A program made the position numbers and the translations under genes. Of a stretch of DNA of 64,000 nt, positions 49,871 to 58,031 are shown piece after piece. Within the stretch, counting starts at the first letter, position 1. Every line of letters begins with the position of its first letter. The notes under the pieces are model-generated. The model was given only the letters and a program-made list of their open reading frames with translations. It was not told the origin of the DNA and did no database searches. This DNA comes from Gammaproteobacteria bacterium (GTDB taxonomy: Bacteria > Pseudomonadota > Gammaproteobacteria > Steroidobacterales > Steroidobacteraceae): positions 62,001 to 126,000 of the forward strand of contig PLUE01000037.1 of NCBI GenBank assembly GCA_003164785.1, in the 5' to 3' direction.

Positions 49871-50590
49871 ATGATTGGTCAATCAGGAATTGCGATCAAA
49901 AACATCACGCGAGCGGATCCCGCGGCGGTCGCCGAACTCGCCAAGTACGGCGTCGCCACCATTCACGAAGCCATGGGCCGGGTCGGGCTGCTGGCCCCCT
50001 ATATGAGGCCGATTTATCCGGGCGCGAAGGCGTGCGGCACGGCGGTCACCGCCCTGGCCCATCCCGGCGATAATTGGATGCTGCACGTGGTCGCCGAAAT
50101 GCTGCACCCCGGCGACATCGTGGTGGTCGGTACATCGACCGCCAATGCGGACGGCATGTTCGGCGACCTGCTCGCCACCTCGTTTCGCGCGCGCGGCGGC
50201 GTCGGGCTCATCATCGATTCGGCCTGCCGCGACACCGCCGACCTCAAGATGATGGGGTTCCCGGTATGGTCCCGGGCCGTGTTCAGCAAGGGAGCCGTGA
50301 AGGCCACCGTGGGATCGGTCAACACGCCGATCATCTGCGCCGGCGCGCTGATTCATCCGGGCGACGTGGTGATCGCGGATGATGATGGCGTCGTGGTCGT
50401 CCCCAAGGCGCATGCCGCGACGGTGGCGGAAGCCAGCGCGAAGCGGGAGGCGAAGGAAGCGGGGGTGCGCAAGCGATTGGCGTCCGGCGAATTGGGCCTG
50501 GACGTCTATGGCATGCGCGAGAATCTGGCAAACGCCGGTCTGAAATACTTCGACGACGAGGCTGCCTACGAGAAGGAGTCGAACCGATGA
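49871..50590 (+). CDS. ligK: 4-Carboxy-4-hydroxy-2-oxoadipate (CHA) aldolase
   Basis: The protein has 239 aa, class II aldolase of the RraA-like fold. Substrate and metal region: GLIIDSACRDTADLKMMGFPVWSRA, with the catalytic Arg-Asp pair; HPGDVVIADDDGVVVVP follows. It splits 4-carboxy-4-hydroxy-2-oxoadipate to pyruvate and oxaloacetate, the last step of the pathway, and relatives also decarboxylate oxaloacetate. It is the first gene of the + arm and overlaps ligI (ATGA at 50587-50590). Confidence 0.94.
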   Translation: MIGQSGIAIKNITRADPAAVAELAKYGVATIHEAMGRVGLLAPYMRPIYPGAKACGTAVTALAHPGDNWMLHVVAEMLHPGDIVVVGTSTANADGMFGDLLATSFRARGGVGLIIDSACRDTADLKMMGFPVWSRAVFSKGAVKATVGSVNTPIICAGALIHPGDVVIADDDGVVVVPKAHAATVAEASAKREAKEAGVRKRLASGELGLDVYGMRENLANAGLKYFDDEAAYEKESNR

Positions 50591-51492
50591 GCGCCGCCGC
50601 CATTCCGCCGAAGAATCCGCTGAAGAGCTGCCTGCCGCCGGATCCCAATCCGATCAAGCCCACGCTCGCGCTGCCGCCGGGTGCGTGCGATGCGCATTGC
50701 CACGTATTCGGGCCCGCGGCCAAGTTTCCCTATTCGGCGGACCGCAGCTATACGCCTCCCGATGCGCCGGTGGAGAACCTGCGCAGGCTGCATGCCCAGC
50801 TGGGCGTCGCGCGCGCCGTGATCGTGCATGCCAGCTGCCATGGCACGGAAATGGACGTCACGTTGGATGCCATTGCCTCGAGCAACGGGACCTATCGCGG
50901 CGTGGCCTGCGTCGAGGACGGCGTGACCGACAAGGAACTGCAGCGGCTGCACGATGGCGGCATCCGCGGCATCCGGTTCAACTTCGTCAAGCATCTCGGC
51001 GGCGTGCCGGATCTCGACGTGTTCCACCGACTGGTGGCGCGCATCAAGCCCATGGGCTGGCACATCGTGCTGCATTTCGACGCCGACGACATCTTGACCC
51101 AGCACGATCTGCTGAGCCGCATCGACGTGCCGTTCATCGTGGATCACATGGGCCGGGTGAAGGCCGCCGACGGTCTTGACCAGAAACCGTTCCAGTCCTT
51201 GCTCGATTTGTTCCGCCACAACCCGTTGGCGTGGGTGAAGGTATGCGGCGCGGAGCGCGTTTCCGTCGGCAAGCGACCTTTCCGCGACGCGGTGCCGTTC
51301 GCCCAGGCGTTGATCGCGGTGGACTCATCGCGCATTCTGTGGGGCACCGATTGGCCGCACCCGAACATCACCAAGGACATGCCGAACGACGGCGAACTGG
51401 TCGATCTGTTCGGTGAAATCTGCCCCGACGCCGCCACCCGCACGCAAATTCTGGTGGACAATCCGACGCGCATGTACTGGGGAACTTCATGA
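50587..51492 (+). CDS. ligI: 2-Pyrone-4,6-dicarboxylate lactonase
   Basis: The protein has 301 aa, amidohydrolase superfamily. Metal motif CDAHCHVFGPAAKFPYSADRSYTP matches LigI closely. Further blocks are GIRGIRFNFVKHLGG, WHIVLHFDADD, FIVDHMGRVKAADG and the final Asp in LWGTDWPHPN. It hydrolyses 2-pyrone-4,6-dicarboxylate to 4-oxalomesaconate. Start and stop both overlap neighbours by ATGA, so ligK-ligI-ligJ are tightly coupled. Confidence 0.95.
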   Translation: MSAAAIPPKNPLKSCLPPDPNPIKPTLALPPGACDAHCHVFGPAAKFPYSADRSYTPPDAPVENLRRLHAQLGVARAVIVHASCHGTEMDVTLDAIASSNGTYRGVACVEDGVTDKELQRLHDGGIRGIRFNFVKHLGGVPDLDVFHRLVARIKPMGWHIVLHFDADDILTQHDLLSRIDVPFIVDHMGRVKAADGLDQKPFQSLLDLFRHNPLAWVKVCGAERVSVGKRPFRDAVPFAQALIAVDSSRILWGTDWPHPNITKDMPNDGELVDLFGEICPDAATRTQILVDNPTRMYWGTS

Positions 51493-52517
51493 TTATCGAC
51501 TGCCATGGTCACTACACGACGGCGCCCGCTGCGTTGCAGAAATTCCGCGACACGCAAATCGCGGGTCTGAAGGAAGGCATCGATGTCCCGTCCAGCGCGC
51601 AAACCGCGATCAGCGACGATGAGATCCGCGACAGCCTGGAGAACGCGCAGCTGAAATTGCAACGCGCCCGGGGCACCGACCTGACCATTTTCTCGCCCCG
51701 GGCCTCCGCCATGGCCCACCACATCGGCAACGAGACGACCAGTCAACGTTGGACGGAGGCCTGCAACGATCTGATCCATCGGGTCTGCAATCTGTACCCG
51801 GAGAACTTCATCGGCGTGGCGCAGCTGCCCCAATCGCCGGGCGTGGAACCGGTCCGGAGCGCCGCCGAGCTGGAGCGTTGCGTCAAGGAGCTCGGCTTCA
51901 TCGGCTGCAATCTGAATCCGGATCCGTCGGGCGGCCACTGGAACTCGCCGCCGTTGACCGATCGATATTGGTATCCGTTCTACGAGAAGATGGTGGAGCT
52001 CGACGTGCCCGCCATGGTGCACGTCAGCTCCTCGTGCAACGCGAACTTCCATGCCACCGGCGCGCATTACATCAATGCGGACACCACCGCGTTCATGCAG
52101 TTCCTGGCCAGCGATTTGTTCAAGGACTTCCCGACGCTGCGCTTCATCATTCCGCACGGCGGCGGCGCCGTGCCGTATCACTGGGGGCGGTACCGGGGAC
52201 TGGCGCAGGACATGAAGCGGCCTCTGCTCAAGGATTACTTGTTGAAGAACGTGTTCTTCGACACCTGCGTGTACCACCTGCCGGGCATCGAATTGCTGCT
52301 CAAGGTGATTCCCGCGGAGAACATCCTGTTCGGCTCCGAAATGGTGGGTGCGGTGCGTGGCATCGATCCGGAGACGGGCCAGTACTTCGACGACACCAAG
52401 CGCTATCTGGACGCTTTGCCATTGAGTGATGATGATCGGTACAAGATCTTCGAGGGCAATGCGCGGCGGATATTCCCGCGCCTGGGTGCCAAGCTCGACG
52501 GCCAGCGCCCCGGGTAA
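51489..52517 (+). CDS. ligJ: 4-Oxalomesaconate hydratase
   Basis: The protein has 342 aa. It begins MIIDCHGHYTTAPAALQKFR, the metal-binding start of the amidohydrolase-type LigJ. Later blocks are MVHVSSSCNANFHATGAHYINADTTAF, FIIPHGGGAVPYHWGRYRG and FDTCVYHLPG. It hydrates oxalomesaconate to 4-carboxy-4-hydroxy-2-oxoadipate for LigK. Length equals that of SYK-6 LigJ. A LigU-type tautomerase, used in some strains between LigI and LigJ, is not in this window. Confidence 0.94.
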   Translation: MIIDCHGHYTTAPAALQKFRDTQIAGLKEGIDVPSSAQTAISDDEIRDSLENAQLKLQRARGTDLTIFSPRASAMAHHIGNETTSQRWTEACNDLIHRVCNLYPENFIGVAQLPQSPGVEPVRSAAELERCVKELGFIGCNLNPDPSGGHWNSPPLTDRYWYPFYEKMVELDVPAMVHVSSSCNANFHATGAHYINADTTAFMQFLASDLFKDFPTLRFIIPHGGGAVPYHWGRYRGLAQDMKRPLLKDYLLKNVFFDTCVYHLPGIELLLKVIPAENILFGSEMVGAVRGIDPETGQYFDDTKRYLDALPLSDDDRYKIFEGNARRIFPRLGAKLDGQRPG

Positions 52518-52609
52518 CCGGCAGGCGGCTCACCGGTTGTCGCTCAAGATGGCATGTATAATGTCGCGGATTCCGAATTGATTCGGCCCGTAACCAGAAC
52601 AAGTTGAGC

Positions 52610-53725
52610 ATGAAGAGAACCAATCCCCCGTTTCGCGCCGATCATGTGGGCAGTTTGCTGCGCCCGCCGGAGCTGTTGCAGGCCCGCGACCGCTTCAAGA
52701 ACAAAGAGATCACCGCCGCCGAGCTGCGAACCATCGAAGACACCGCCATCCGAGCCGTCGTGAAGATGCAGGAAGACGTCGGTTTGCAGGGTATTACCGA
52801 CGGCGAGTTCCGCCGCAGTTCCTGGCATATGGACTTTCTGTATCAGTTGGGCGGCGCCACCAAGGTCCAGGACGAGAACCTGAAGGTGCAATTCCACAAC
52901 GAGAAGGGTGACATCGAGTTCACCCCGGCCTCGTTGCGCGTCACGGGCAAGGTCGAACTGAAAAAGACCATTTTCGGCGACGACTTCACCTTCTTGAAGT
53001 CCGTCACCAAGCGCACGCCGAAACTCACCATCCCAAGCCCGAGCATGATCCACTACCGCGGCGGCCGAGCGGCCATCGACGAGACCGTGTATCCGGACAT
53101 GAAGGACTTCTGGCGGGACTTGTCGGCCGCGTATGCGGACGAAATCGAGAATCTCGGCAAACTGGGCTGCACCTATCTGCAGCTCGACGACACCAGCCTG
53201 GCGTATCTGAATGACCCGACCCAACGCGATCACATCGCGCACATCGGCGGGGACGCGGAACACCAGCATGAGGTGTACATCGATCTCATCAATGCCGCTT
53301 TGGTCAAGAAGCCTGCCGGGATGACGGTGTGTACGCATCTTTGCCGCGGCAATTTCCGCTCGTCGTGGGTGGCGGCCGGCGGGTATGACCATGTTGCCGA
53401 CGCACTGTTCGGGCGCCTGAACGTCGATGGCTTTTTTCTCGAGTACGACGACGAGCGATCGGGCGGCTTCGAGCCGCTGCGTTTCGTGCCGAAGGGCAAG
53501 ATGGTCATATTGGGCCTGGTCACCTCGAAGCGCGCTGACATGGAAACCAAGGACTTCTTGAAGCGGCGCATCGACGAGGCGGCGAAGTTCGTACCGCTCG
53601 ATCAGATCTGTCTGAGTCCGCAATGCGGGTTCTCCTCGACCGTGGAAGGCAATGCGCTGACCATGGAAGATCAGACCAACAAGCTGCGCCTGATCGTCGA
53701 GACGGCGGAAGAGGTCTGGGGCTGA
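52610..53725 (+). CDS. MetE-C-terminal-like (cobalamin-independent) methyltransferase
   Basis: The protein has 371 aa, starting MKRTNPPFRADHVGSLLRP; the codon two before is TTG and is less likely. It carries the zinc-site set of the MetE C-terminal domain: THLCRGNFRSSW (His, Cys), GFFLEYDDERSG and LSPQCGFSSTVEGN (Cys). The size matches YxjG/YxjH-like stand-alone proteins, which move methyl groups to a thiol. Since it follows the lig genes it could accept methyl groups from lignin-derived methoxyl compounds, but that is inference. It may be transcribed separately. Confidence 0.83.
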   Translation: MKRTNPPFRADHVGSLLRPPELLQARDRFKNKEITAAELRTIEDTAIRAVVKMQEDVGLQGITDGEFRRSSWHMDFLYQLGGATKVQDENLKVQFHNEKGDIEFTPASLRVTGKVELKKTIFGDDFTFLKSVTKRTPKLTIPSPSMIHYRGGRAAIDETVYPDMKDFWRDLSAAYADEIENLGKLGCTYLQLDDTSLAYLNDPTQRDHIAHIGGDAEHQHEVYIDLINAALVKKPAGMTVCTHLCRGNFRSSWVAAGGYDHVADALFGRLNVDGFFLEYDDERSGGFEPLRFVPKGKMVILGLVTSKRADMETKDFLKRRIDEAAKFVPLDQICLSPQCGFSSTVEGNALTMEDQTNKLRLIVETAEEVWG

Positions 53726-53747
53726 GGGAGCCGTCGGCTCCTCTGCC

Positions 53748-53778
53748 GACGCGGAGGAGGGCGATGCCCCTCCGCGTC
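53748..53778 (+). terminator. Hairpin after the methyltransferase gene
   Basis: GACGCGGAGG and CCTCCGCGTC form a ten-pair stem, 23 bases past the stop. No T-run follows. Confidence 0.5.
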
Positions 53779-53870
53779 ATCCGTCGGACTGGGAACCCGG
53801 GTCCGGCTCGGGGTAACGCGCCAGTCGCGGGCGTGCAATCGAGGCAAGATTCATCACGGGGGATCCGGCA

Positions 53871-54407
53871 ATGTCGATCAGATCATGGTTGTCTGTGGCG
53901 GCGGTGTGTGTTTTCGTGTCGGTCGTCGAGGCGCAGGTGCCGCCGGTACCGACGACCGATCAGGTGGCGCTCCTCAAGAGCGGTGACGCCCTCGCCCAGC
54001 GCAACAAGCGCATCGTGTTCGATTTCTGGCGGATCGTGTACGAGGGCGGCCATGCCGACCTCGCACCCAAGTACATGGCCGAGGGCTACATCCAGCACAA
54101 CCCCAACATGGCGTCCGGCCGGGAAATCTGGCTCGAGTTCTTCAAGAAGATCAGGCCCCCGCGCCCGATCGCCGACCGCATCAAGGCGCCGGTGATCTCC
54201 ATCATCGCGGACCGCGATCAGGTGATGGTGCTGACGGCCCGCAAGGTGCGCGATCGCGCCAATCCCGACCACATTTACTACGTCACCTGGTTCGACGGGT
54301 TCCGCATCGATGATCACGGACTGATCGCGGAGCATTGGGACCCCTCGGAGATGTGGGTCGACGGCAAGCCTCCCGGGGCGGAGTTCTTCTCGGAATGGGA
54401 CCACTGA
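53871..54407 (+). CDS. Exported SnoaL-like protein
   Basis: The protein has 178 aa with a signal peptide (SWLSVAAVCVFVSVVEAQV). The SnoaL/NTF2-like fold is indicated by RIVFDFWRIVYEGGHADLAPKYMAEGYIQHNP and the C-terminal VTWFDGFRIDDHGLIAEHWDP. The usual His and Asp positions are present. The family includes polyketide cyclases, but most exported proteobacterial members have no known substrate. GGGGGATCC lies upstream of the ATG. It is not clearly part of an operon. Confidence 0.8.
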   Translation: MSIRSWLSVAAVCVFVSVVEAQVPPVPTTDQVALLKSGDALAQRNKRIVFDFWRIVYEGGHADLAPKYMAEGYIQHNPNMASGREIWLEFFKKIRPPRPIADRIKAPVISIIADRDQVMVLTARKVRDRANPDHIYYVTWFDGFRIDDHGLIAEHWDPSEMWVDGKPPGAEFFSEWDH

Positions 54408-54512
54408 TATCGGTGAACGAGCGCCATACAGGCGACCTTTCACCTTTGCGTCCCTGTAATCTGCTCGACTTGCGCCTTCCGATCAAAGGCGCGTGACGCA
54501 TGCGTCGCAGTC

Positions 54513-55268
54513 CTAAGCTCGCTGCATGTCGCCATCAATGGGGATGACCTGGCCCGAGATTGATTTCGCGGCGTCGGACGCAAGAAACACGGCCAGGGCG
54601 GCGATATCCTTCGGATCGACCAGTTGTTTGAGCGATTGATTGGTCATGGCGATGCGCCGTACCTCGTCGATCGACCGGCCCGTCACCTGGGCGCGCCCCT
54701 GGAACACACGCTCGGCGCGCTCGCCGTCAACGGCGCCCGGTGCGATGGCGTTTACCCGGATGCCATACTCGCCGAGTTCGATGGACAGCGTCTTGGTCAG
54801 GCCGATCAGCGCCCACTTCGTCGCCGCATACGGGCTGCGGTTGGCGTAACCAAACCGGCCCGCCGCCGACGACATGTTGATCACCGCGCCGCCACCGGCA
54901 CGGATGAGATGCGGAATCACATGGCGCGTCACGTCGAAGGTGCCGGTCAGGTTCACGCGCAGCACGGCGTCCCAGGCCGCCGGATCCAGTTCATGCAGCG
55001 GCTGCGTCGGGCCGCCGATCCCAGCGTTGTTGACCAGCACGTCGAGCCCGCCCAGGCTGCCAACGGCGTCGGCGACCATCGTCGTGACAGCCTCGCGGTC
55101 GCCGACGTCGCAGTGGCGTGTGAGCAGGCCTGGCATTTCCCCGGCCGCACGCTCCAAGCCGGCGACATCGATGTCGCAGATGCAGACGCGAGCCTGCGCG
55201 GCATGAAATGCCCGCGCAATCGCCAGGCCGATGCCGGAAGCGCCAGCCGTGATTAGAACCTTGGTCAT
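54513..55268 (-). CDS. Short-chain dehydrogenase/reductase (SDR)
   Basis: The protein has 251 aa, starting MTKVLITAGASGIGLAIARAF (NAD-binding TGxxxGxG-type motif). It has LDVLVNNAGIGGPTQ, the catalytic Ser in INMSSAAGRFGY and the YAATK active site with Tyr and Lys (SPYAATKWALIGLTKTLS). The C-terminus has GQVIPIDGDMQ. The frame extends upstream but GGAG nearby supports this start. The substrate is unknown; nothing adjacent fixes the pathway. Confidence 0.9.
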   Translation of the reverse strand: MTKVLITAGASGIGLAIARAFHAAQARVCICDIDVAGLERAAGEMPGLLTRHCDVGDREAVTTMVADAVGSLGGLDVLVNNAGIGGPTQPLHELDPAAWDAVLRVNLTGTFDVTRHVIPHLIRAGGGAVINMSSAAGRFGYANRSPYAATKWALIGLTKTLSIELGEYGIRVNAIAPGAVDGERAERVFQGRAQVTGRSIDEVRRIAMTNQSLKQLVDPKDIAALAVFLASDAAKSISGQVIPIDGDMQRA

Positions 55269-55383
55269 GCGAACAGCGCTCCCTGGAGAATCCTGGATGA
55301 TTATAGGTGATCGTTTGGGCAATCATGCGGCCATGGCCATTTCGTTCGATACAACGGCCCTCAGCTTGTTTGGGACGATGCCG

Positions 55384-56061
55384 CTAAACGGCTTGCACGA
55401 GGGTCGGATCATTGTTTTTAGGGCTGTTGACCCGAGTCGACACCTCCTGGGCGACCATCAAGCCTGACTCGTATTGCGCCAATACACCCCGGGCATCGTC
55501 CGGCGTGCCATTCAGCCATATATCCCGATCCTCGCGTCTCAGGATCGCGGGCATGCGGTGCGGGTTGTTGCCCGTGTTGTGAATTTGGCGCATAAGATCG
55601 TTCGCCGGCATCGTTATATGCACACAACTATCCACCGTGGTGCCGTCTGCCTTCGCCGAGCGATCCCAGAGACCGGCGAACGCGAATGCCGCCTGGTCCA
55701 CGAGCGTGATATAGAACGGCGCTTTGCGGCCTTCCGGGTTCAAATGCCACTCGTAGAAGCCGGTAGCGACCTGGAGGCAGCGTTGCCCGCGCTTCCACGG
55801 ACCGCGGTACGAGGCCGCGGTCTCGACCGTCTCGATCCGAGCGTTGATGGTCGAATACTTGGGCGGTTCACCTTTTGCAAAGAACGGGATCAGCCCCCAG
55901 CGAATTCGCGAGCCTCGAGGATGGGCGTCGACGGTGCGGATGACCGGCACCGATTGAGTCGGCGCGACATTAAAGCTCGGAGGGAACGACCACTCTTGGC
56001 GCACGAGGTTGAATTCGCGCTCGATGGAGGCGTCGTCGGGTGAAACGTAGCGTCCGCACAT
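55384..56061 (-). CDS. SRAP protein (YedK/HMCES-like abasic-site sensor)
   Basis: The protein has 225 aa, beginning MCGRYV, so that Cys2, the residue that crosslinks abasic sites, becomes the N-terminus after Met removal. Other conserved parts are STINARIETVE (Asn), CLQVATGFYEWHL (Glu) and HNTGNNPHRMPAIL (His). SRAP proteins form DNA-protein links with abasic sites in single-stranded DNA and protect forks. It is monocistronic. Confidence 0.95.
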   Translation of the reverse strand: MCGRYVSPDDASIEREFNLVRQEWSFPPSFNVAPTQSVPVIRTVDAHPRGSRIRWGLIPFFAKGEPPKYSTINARIETVETAASYRGPWKRGQRCLQVATGFYEWHLNPEGRKAPFYITLVDQAAFAFAGLWDRSAKADGTTVDSCVHITMPANDLMRQIHNTGNNPHRMPAILRREDRDIWLNGTPDDARGVLAQYESGLMVAQEVSTRVNSPKNNDPTLVQAV

Positions 56062-56516
56062 GGCTTTAGGTTAGCCTAACCTGCGTCCCAGGCCTGCGTC
56101 AAAGTCGGCAGGCGCGGCAAACTGCTGCATTCGGCCAAGGCGAGTCAAATCGACACGCCAACCTAGGGCGCCCGGATGCGGACATTCAGCTCTTGCAGTA
56201 GGATCACAAAGACCCACTTATGGCTTTTGCCTTTCGCGAAGGATTTTGCAGCAAGAGCGCTCGCGCACACCACCGAAATTGCGACCGGCGAAGCGTTCGC
56301 CGCGGGCATCGGGGCTAACTGTTGGCGAGGAATTGAGAGTCTGCTAAAGCCCGCGCAGTTTGGTACCGTCATTCGCCGTTGAGTACGAGCTGATCGTCGC
56401 CATCCTCGCGGTGACTGCAGTATTTACCTCGACCTATTCACTCGACTAAGCGCCCACCGCCCCATGTCGCCGGCGGGCACCGACATCGCTTTGGTTGAGG
56501 AGGCCTTCGAGCGTGC
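56062..56516. other. Intergenic region, no recognisable gene
   Basis: These 455 bases hold two short antiparallel frames around 56170-56380, neither with family motifs, ribosome site or neighbour support. I see no RNA gene or repeat. Confidence 0.5.
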
Positions 56517-56843
56517 CTATTGCGTCGGCGCCGTAGAGCTCGGGCCGGACATCATGTGCTTACGCCCGTCCATTCCGCTCGTGGCGCCGCCCATCATCCC
56601 GCAGCCATTGGGTCCCAACTGCTCCTGACATCCTTTCATCATTTCGGTGCGGCAGTCGGCGAGAGCCTTGTCGGACCGCAAACACGCGGCCATCTGTTCA
56701 TGGAGCGTGGCCATCTTCTGCCGCATCTCCTTGGAGGGCTCGGGTCGGCTCGCCGGTGCGTCGGCCCCGAGCGCGATTCCCGTCAGGAGGACGGAGGCGA
56801 CGAGGCCGGATAGCAGCGCTGGCGCGGTGTGTCGTATCGGCAT
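56517..56843 (-). CDS. Small exported Cys/Met-rich protein
   Basis: The protein has 108 aa, starting MPIRHTAPALLSG with AGAGGA ahead. A signal peptide ends near ALGADA. The mature part has four Cys (in AACLRSD, ADCRTEMMKGC, NGCGMMGG) and many Met. It ends in a Met/Ser/Thr-rich tail. Such small periplasmic proteins often bind copper or help against metal stress. I do not recognise the family. A Met/Gly-rich membrane mini-protein lies 390 bases downstream of its start side. Confidence 0.6.
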   Translation of the reverse strand: MPIRHTAPALLSGLVASVLLTGIALGADAPASRPEPSKEMRQKMATLHEQMAACLRSDKALADCRTEMMKGCQEQLGPNGCGMMGGATSGMDGRKHMMSGPSSTAPTQ

Positions 56844-56897
56844 GATGCATTCCTCTGTTAAGTGAATCTTATGTAACGGCCGCCGCAATAGATGCAA

Positions 56898-57234
56898 GGT
56901 GCCTTGAGCGCACCCTGCACGGACCCGCGCTCGCCAGTGTTGATAGTAAGGTCAGGTGGAGGCGCGATTGTTTAGGCGGGTAGTGGATCACAAGCGGCGC
57001 GCTCCGTCCGTTCGGTGGAGCACTTTGGCTACAGCCGGCCGCATCAAGCGCGGGCTGTCGGTGACGACGATCATTCGCGAGCGTGCGCCGGACCAGGGCG
57101 GCGAGCACGCTGGATGCCCGCAGTTGACCCCGACCTGACGTTCACCGTGCCCAAAAGCGGCCGTTCCCTCGCTCCCGGCGTTTGGTCCGAACACGGCGTG
57201 CTCAGAGGGCTTCGGATGAGATTCGAATCATGGG
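56898..57234. other. Intergenic region, nothing recognised
   Basis: The 337 bases between the two small exported/membrane protein genes hold only short frames without motifs. Confidence 0.45.
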
Positions 57235-57438
57235 TCACTTGGCCTTTCGCCGCATGATCAACACGACGGCGCCGACAATTACGATGACAAGCAAGATCGG
57301 TCCCCATACCCCGCCGGATCCGCCCATCCAGCCCATGCCCCACCCGCCACCATTCATCATGTTTCCGTTCTGCGCCAACGCGACATCAGTAGCGAGTAGA
57401 GGCACCGTACCAACAGCCATAGCAAGCAAGGTCTTCAT
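57235..57438 (-). CDS. Met/Gly-rich small membrane protein
   Basis: The protein has 67 aa. A signal-like N-terminus (MKTLLAMAVGTVPLLATDVALA) is followed by a Met/Gly/Trp-rich linker (NMMNGGGWGMGWMGG) and one C-terminal helix (ILLVIVIVGAVVLIM) ending RRKAK. GGAG precedes the ATG. Proteins with this pattern are often near copper-resistance genes, though none lies here. The Met-rich segment could bind Cu(I). Confidence 0.65.
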   Translation of the reverse strand: MKTLLAMAVGTVPLLATDVALAQNGNMMNGGGWGMGWMGGSGGVWGPILLVIVIVGAVVLIMRRKAK

Positions 57439-57765
57439 GAACGCTCCAAAGTGAAAAGAGAGGGCCCGCGGTCCACACTCGGCAAACGACCTCTGAGATT
57501 GAAGGGCTATAGCACCACACTGCGAATCCGCGCCAGTCCGGGGAATGTAGGCTCACATACGTCCAGCGTCTGTGCGACAACGCACCCAGTCGTGCGTCAC
57601 AGTGATCGAGCCGAGGCAGCCCGGCATGCCAGTAGCCGCTTCTGGCAGCGGTCCAATGGGTACGTGTAATGAAACGCGGGCCTGCTCCGATTGTGACCGT
57701 CCAGTCCATCCGGAGCACGCTGCCGGAACTTGACAACCGGATCTCGTCGAGCCGCCGAATATCGA
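57439..57765. other. Intergenic region, no gene assigned
   Basis: These 327 bases lie between the Met/Gly-rich protein gene and the DUF3237 remnant. A minus-strand frame (to 57850) runs through but overlaps the gene on its downstream side and shows no motif beyond the DUF3237 tail. Confidence 0.4.
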
Positions 57766-58031
57766 GCGGCTGTCCGTACACCGACCAGCCAAGTTGGCGA
57801 AAGTGCTGACTGGCTCCTTGTGGCCCGGATAGAGACGTTGGGTTCAACACTCGTACGCCGAAGCCACGGGTGCTTCGAACTGCGCGACCGTGCGAAAGTA
57901 GTACTCGCGGGGGCGACGGGCTGGCCGCTGGTGAGTCGGGCGATCACCTCGGGCGGCCCGTGTCCGATGACCACGGTCGGGGACAGGGACACCCTCGCGG
58001 TGAATGCATATTCGGTTTCGATCGGCGTCAT
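57766..58031 (-). pseudogene. DUF3237 gene with frameshifts/internal deletion
   Basis: The ATG at 58031 overlaps the amidohydrolase stop (ATGA), so the gene was once co-translated. The start PIETEYAFTARVSLSPTVVIGHGP fits the DUF3237 N-terminus. After 30-40 residues the frame shifts: the typical tail EYYFRTVAQFEAP...YE continues in the next frame, and the following LN needs a further shift (TGTTGAAC where TGGTTGAAC is expected). The middle of the domain is missing. Length would be about half the usual 150 aa. Amidohydrolase-DUF3237 pairing is common. Reading frames were aligned by eye. Confidence 0.55.

Noticed and set aside
56176..56382. 68-codon plus-strand frame after the SRAP gene
   Set aside because: No ribosome site, no motif, and an equal-length antisense frame covers it.
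57386..57850. 154-codon minus-strand frame
   Set aside because: It overlaps the Met/Gly-rich membrane protein gene; the only recognisable part is the displaced DUF3237 tail, listed as a pseudogene.
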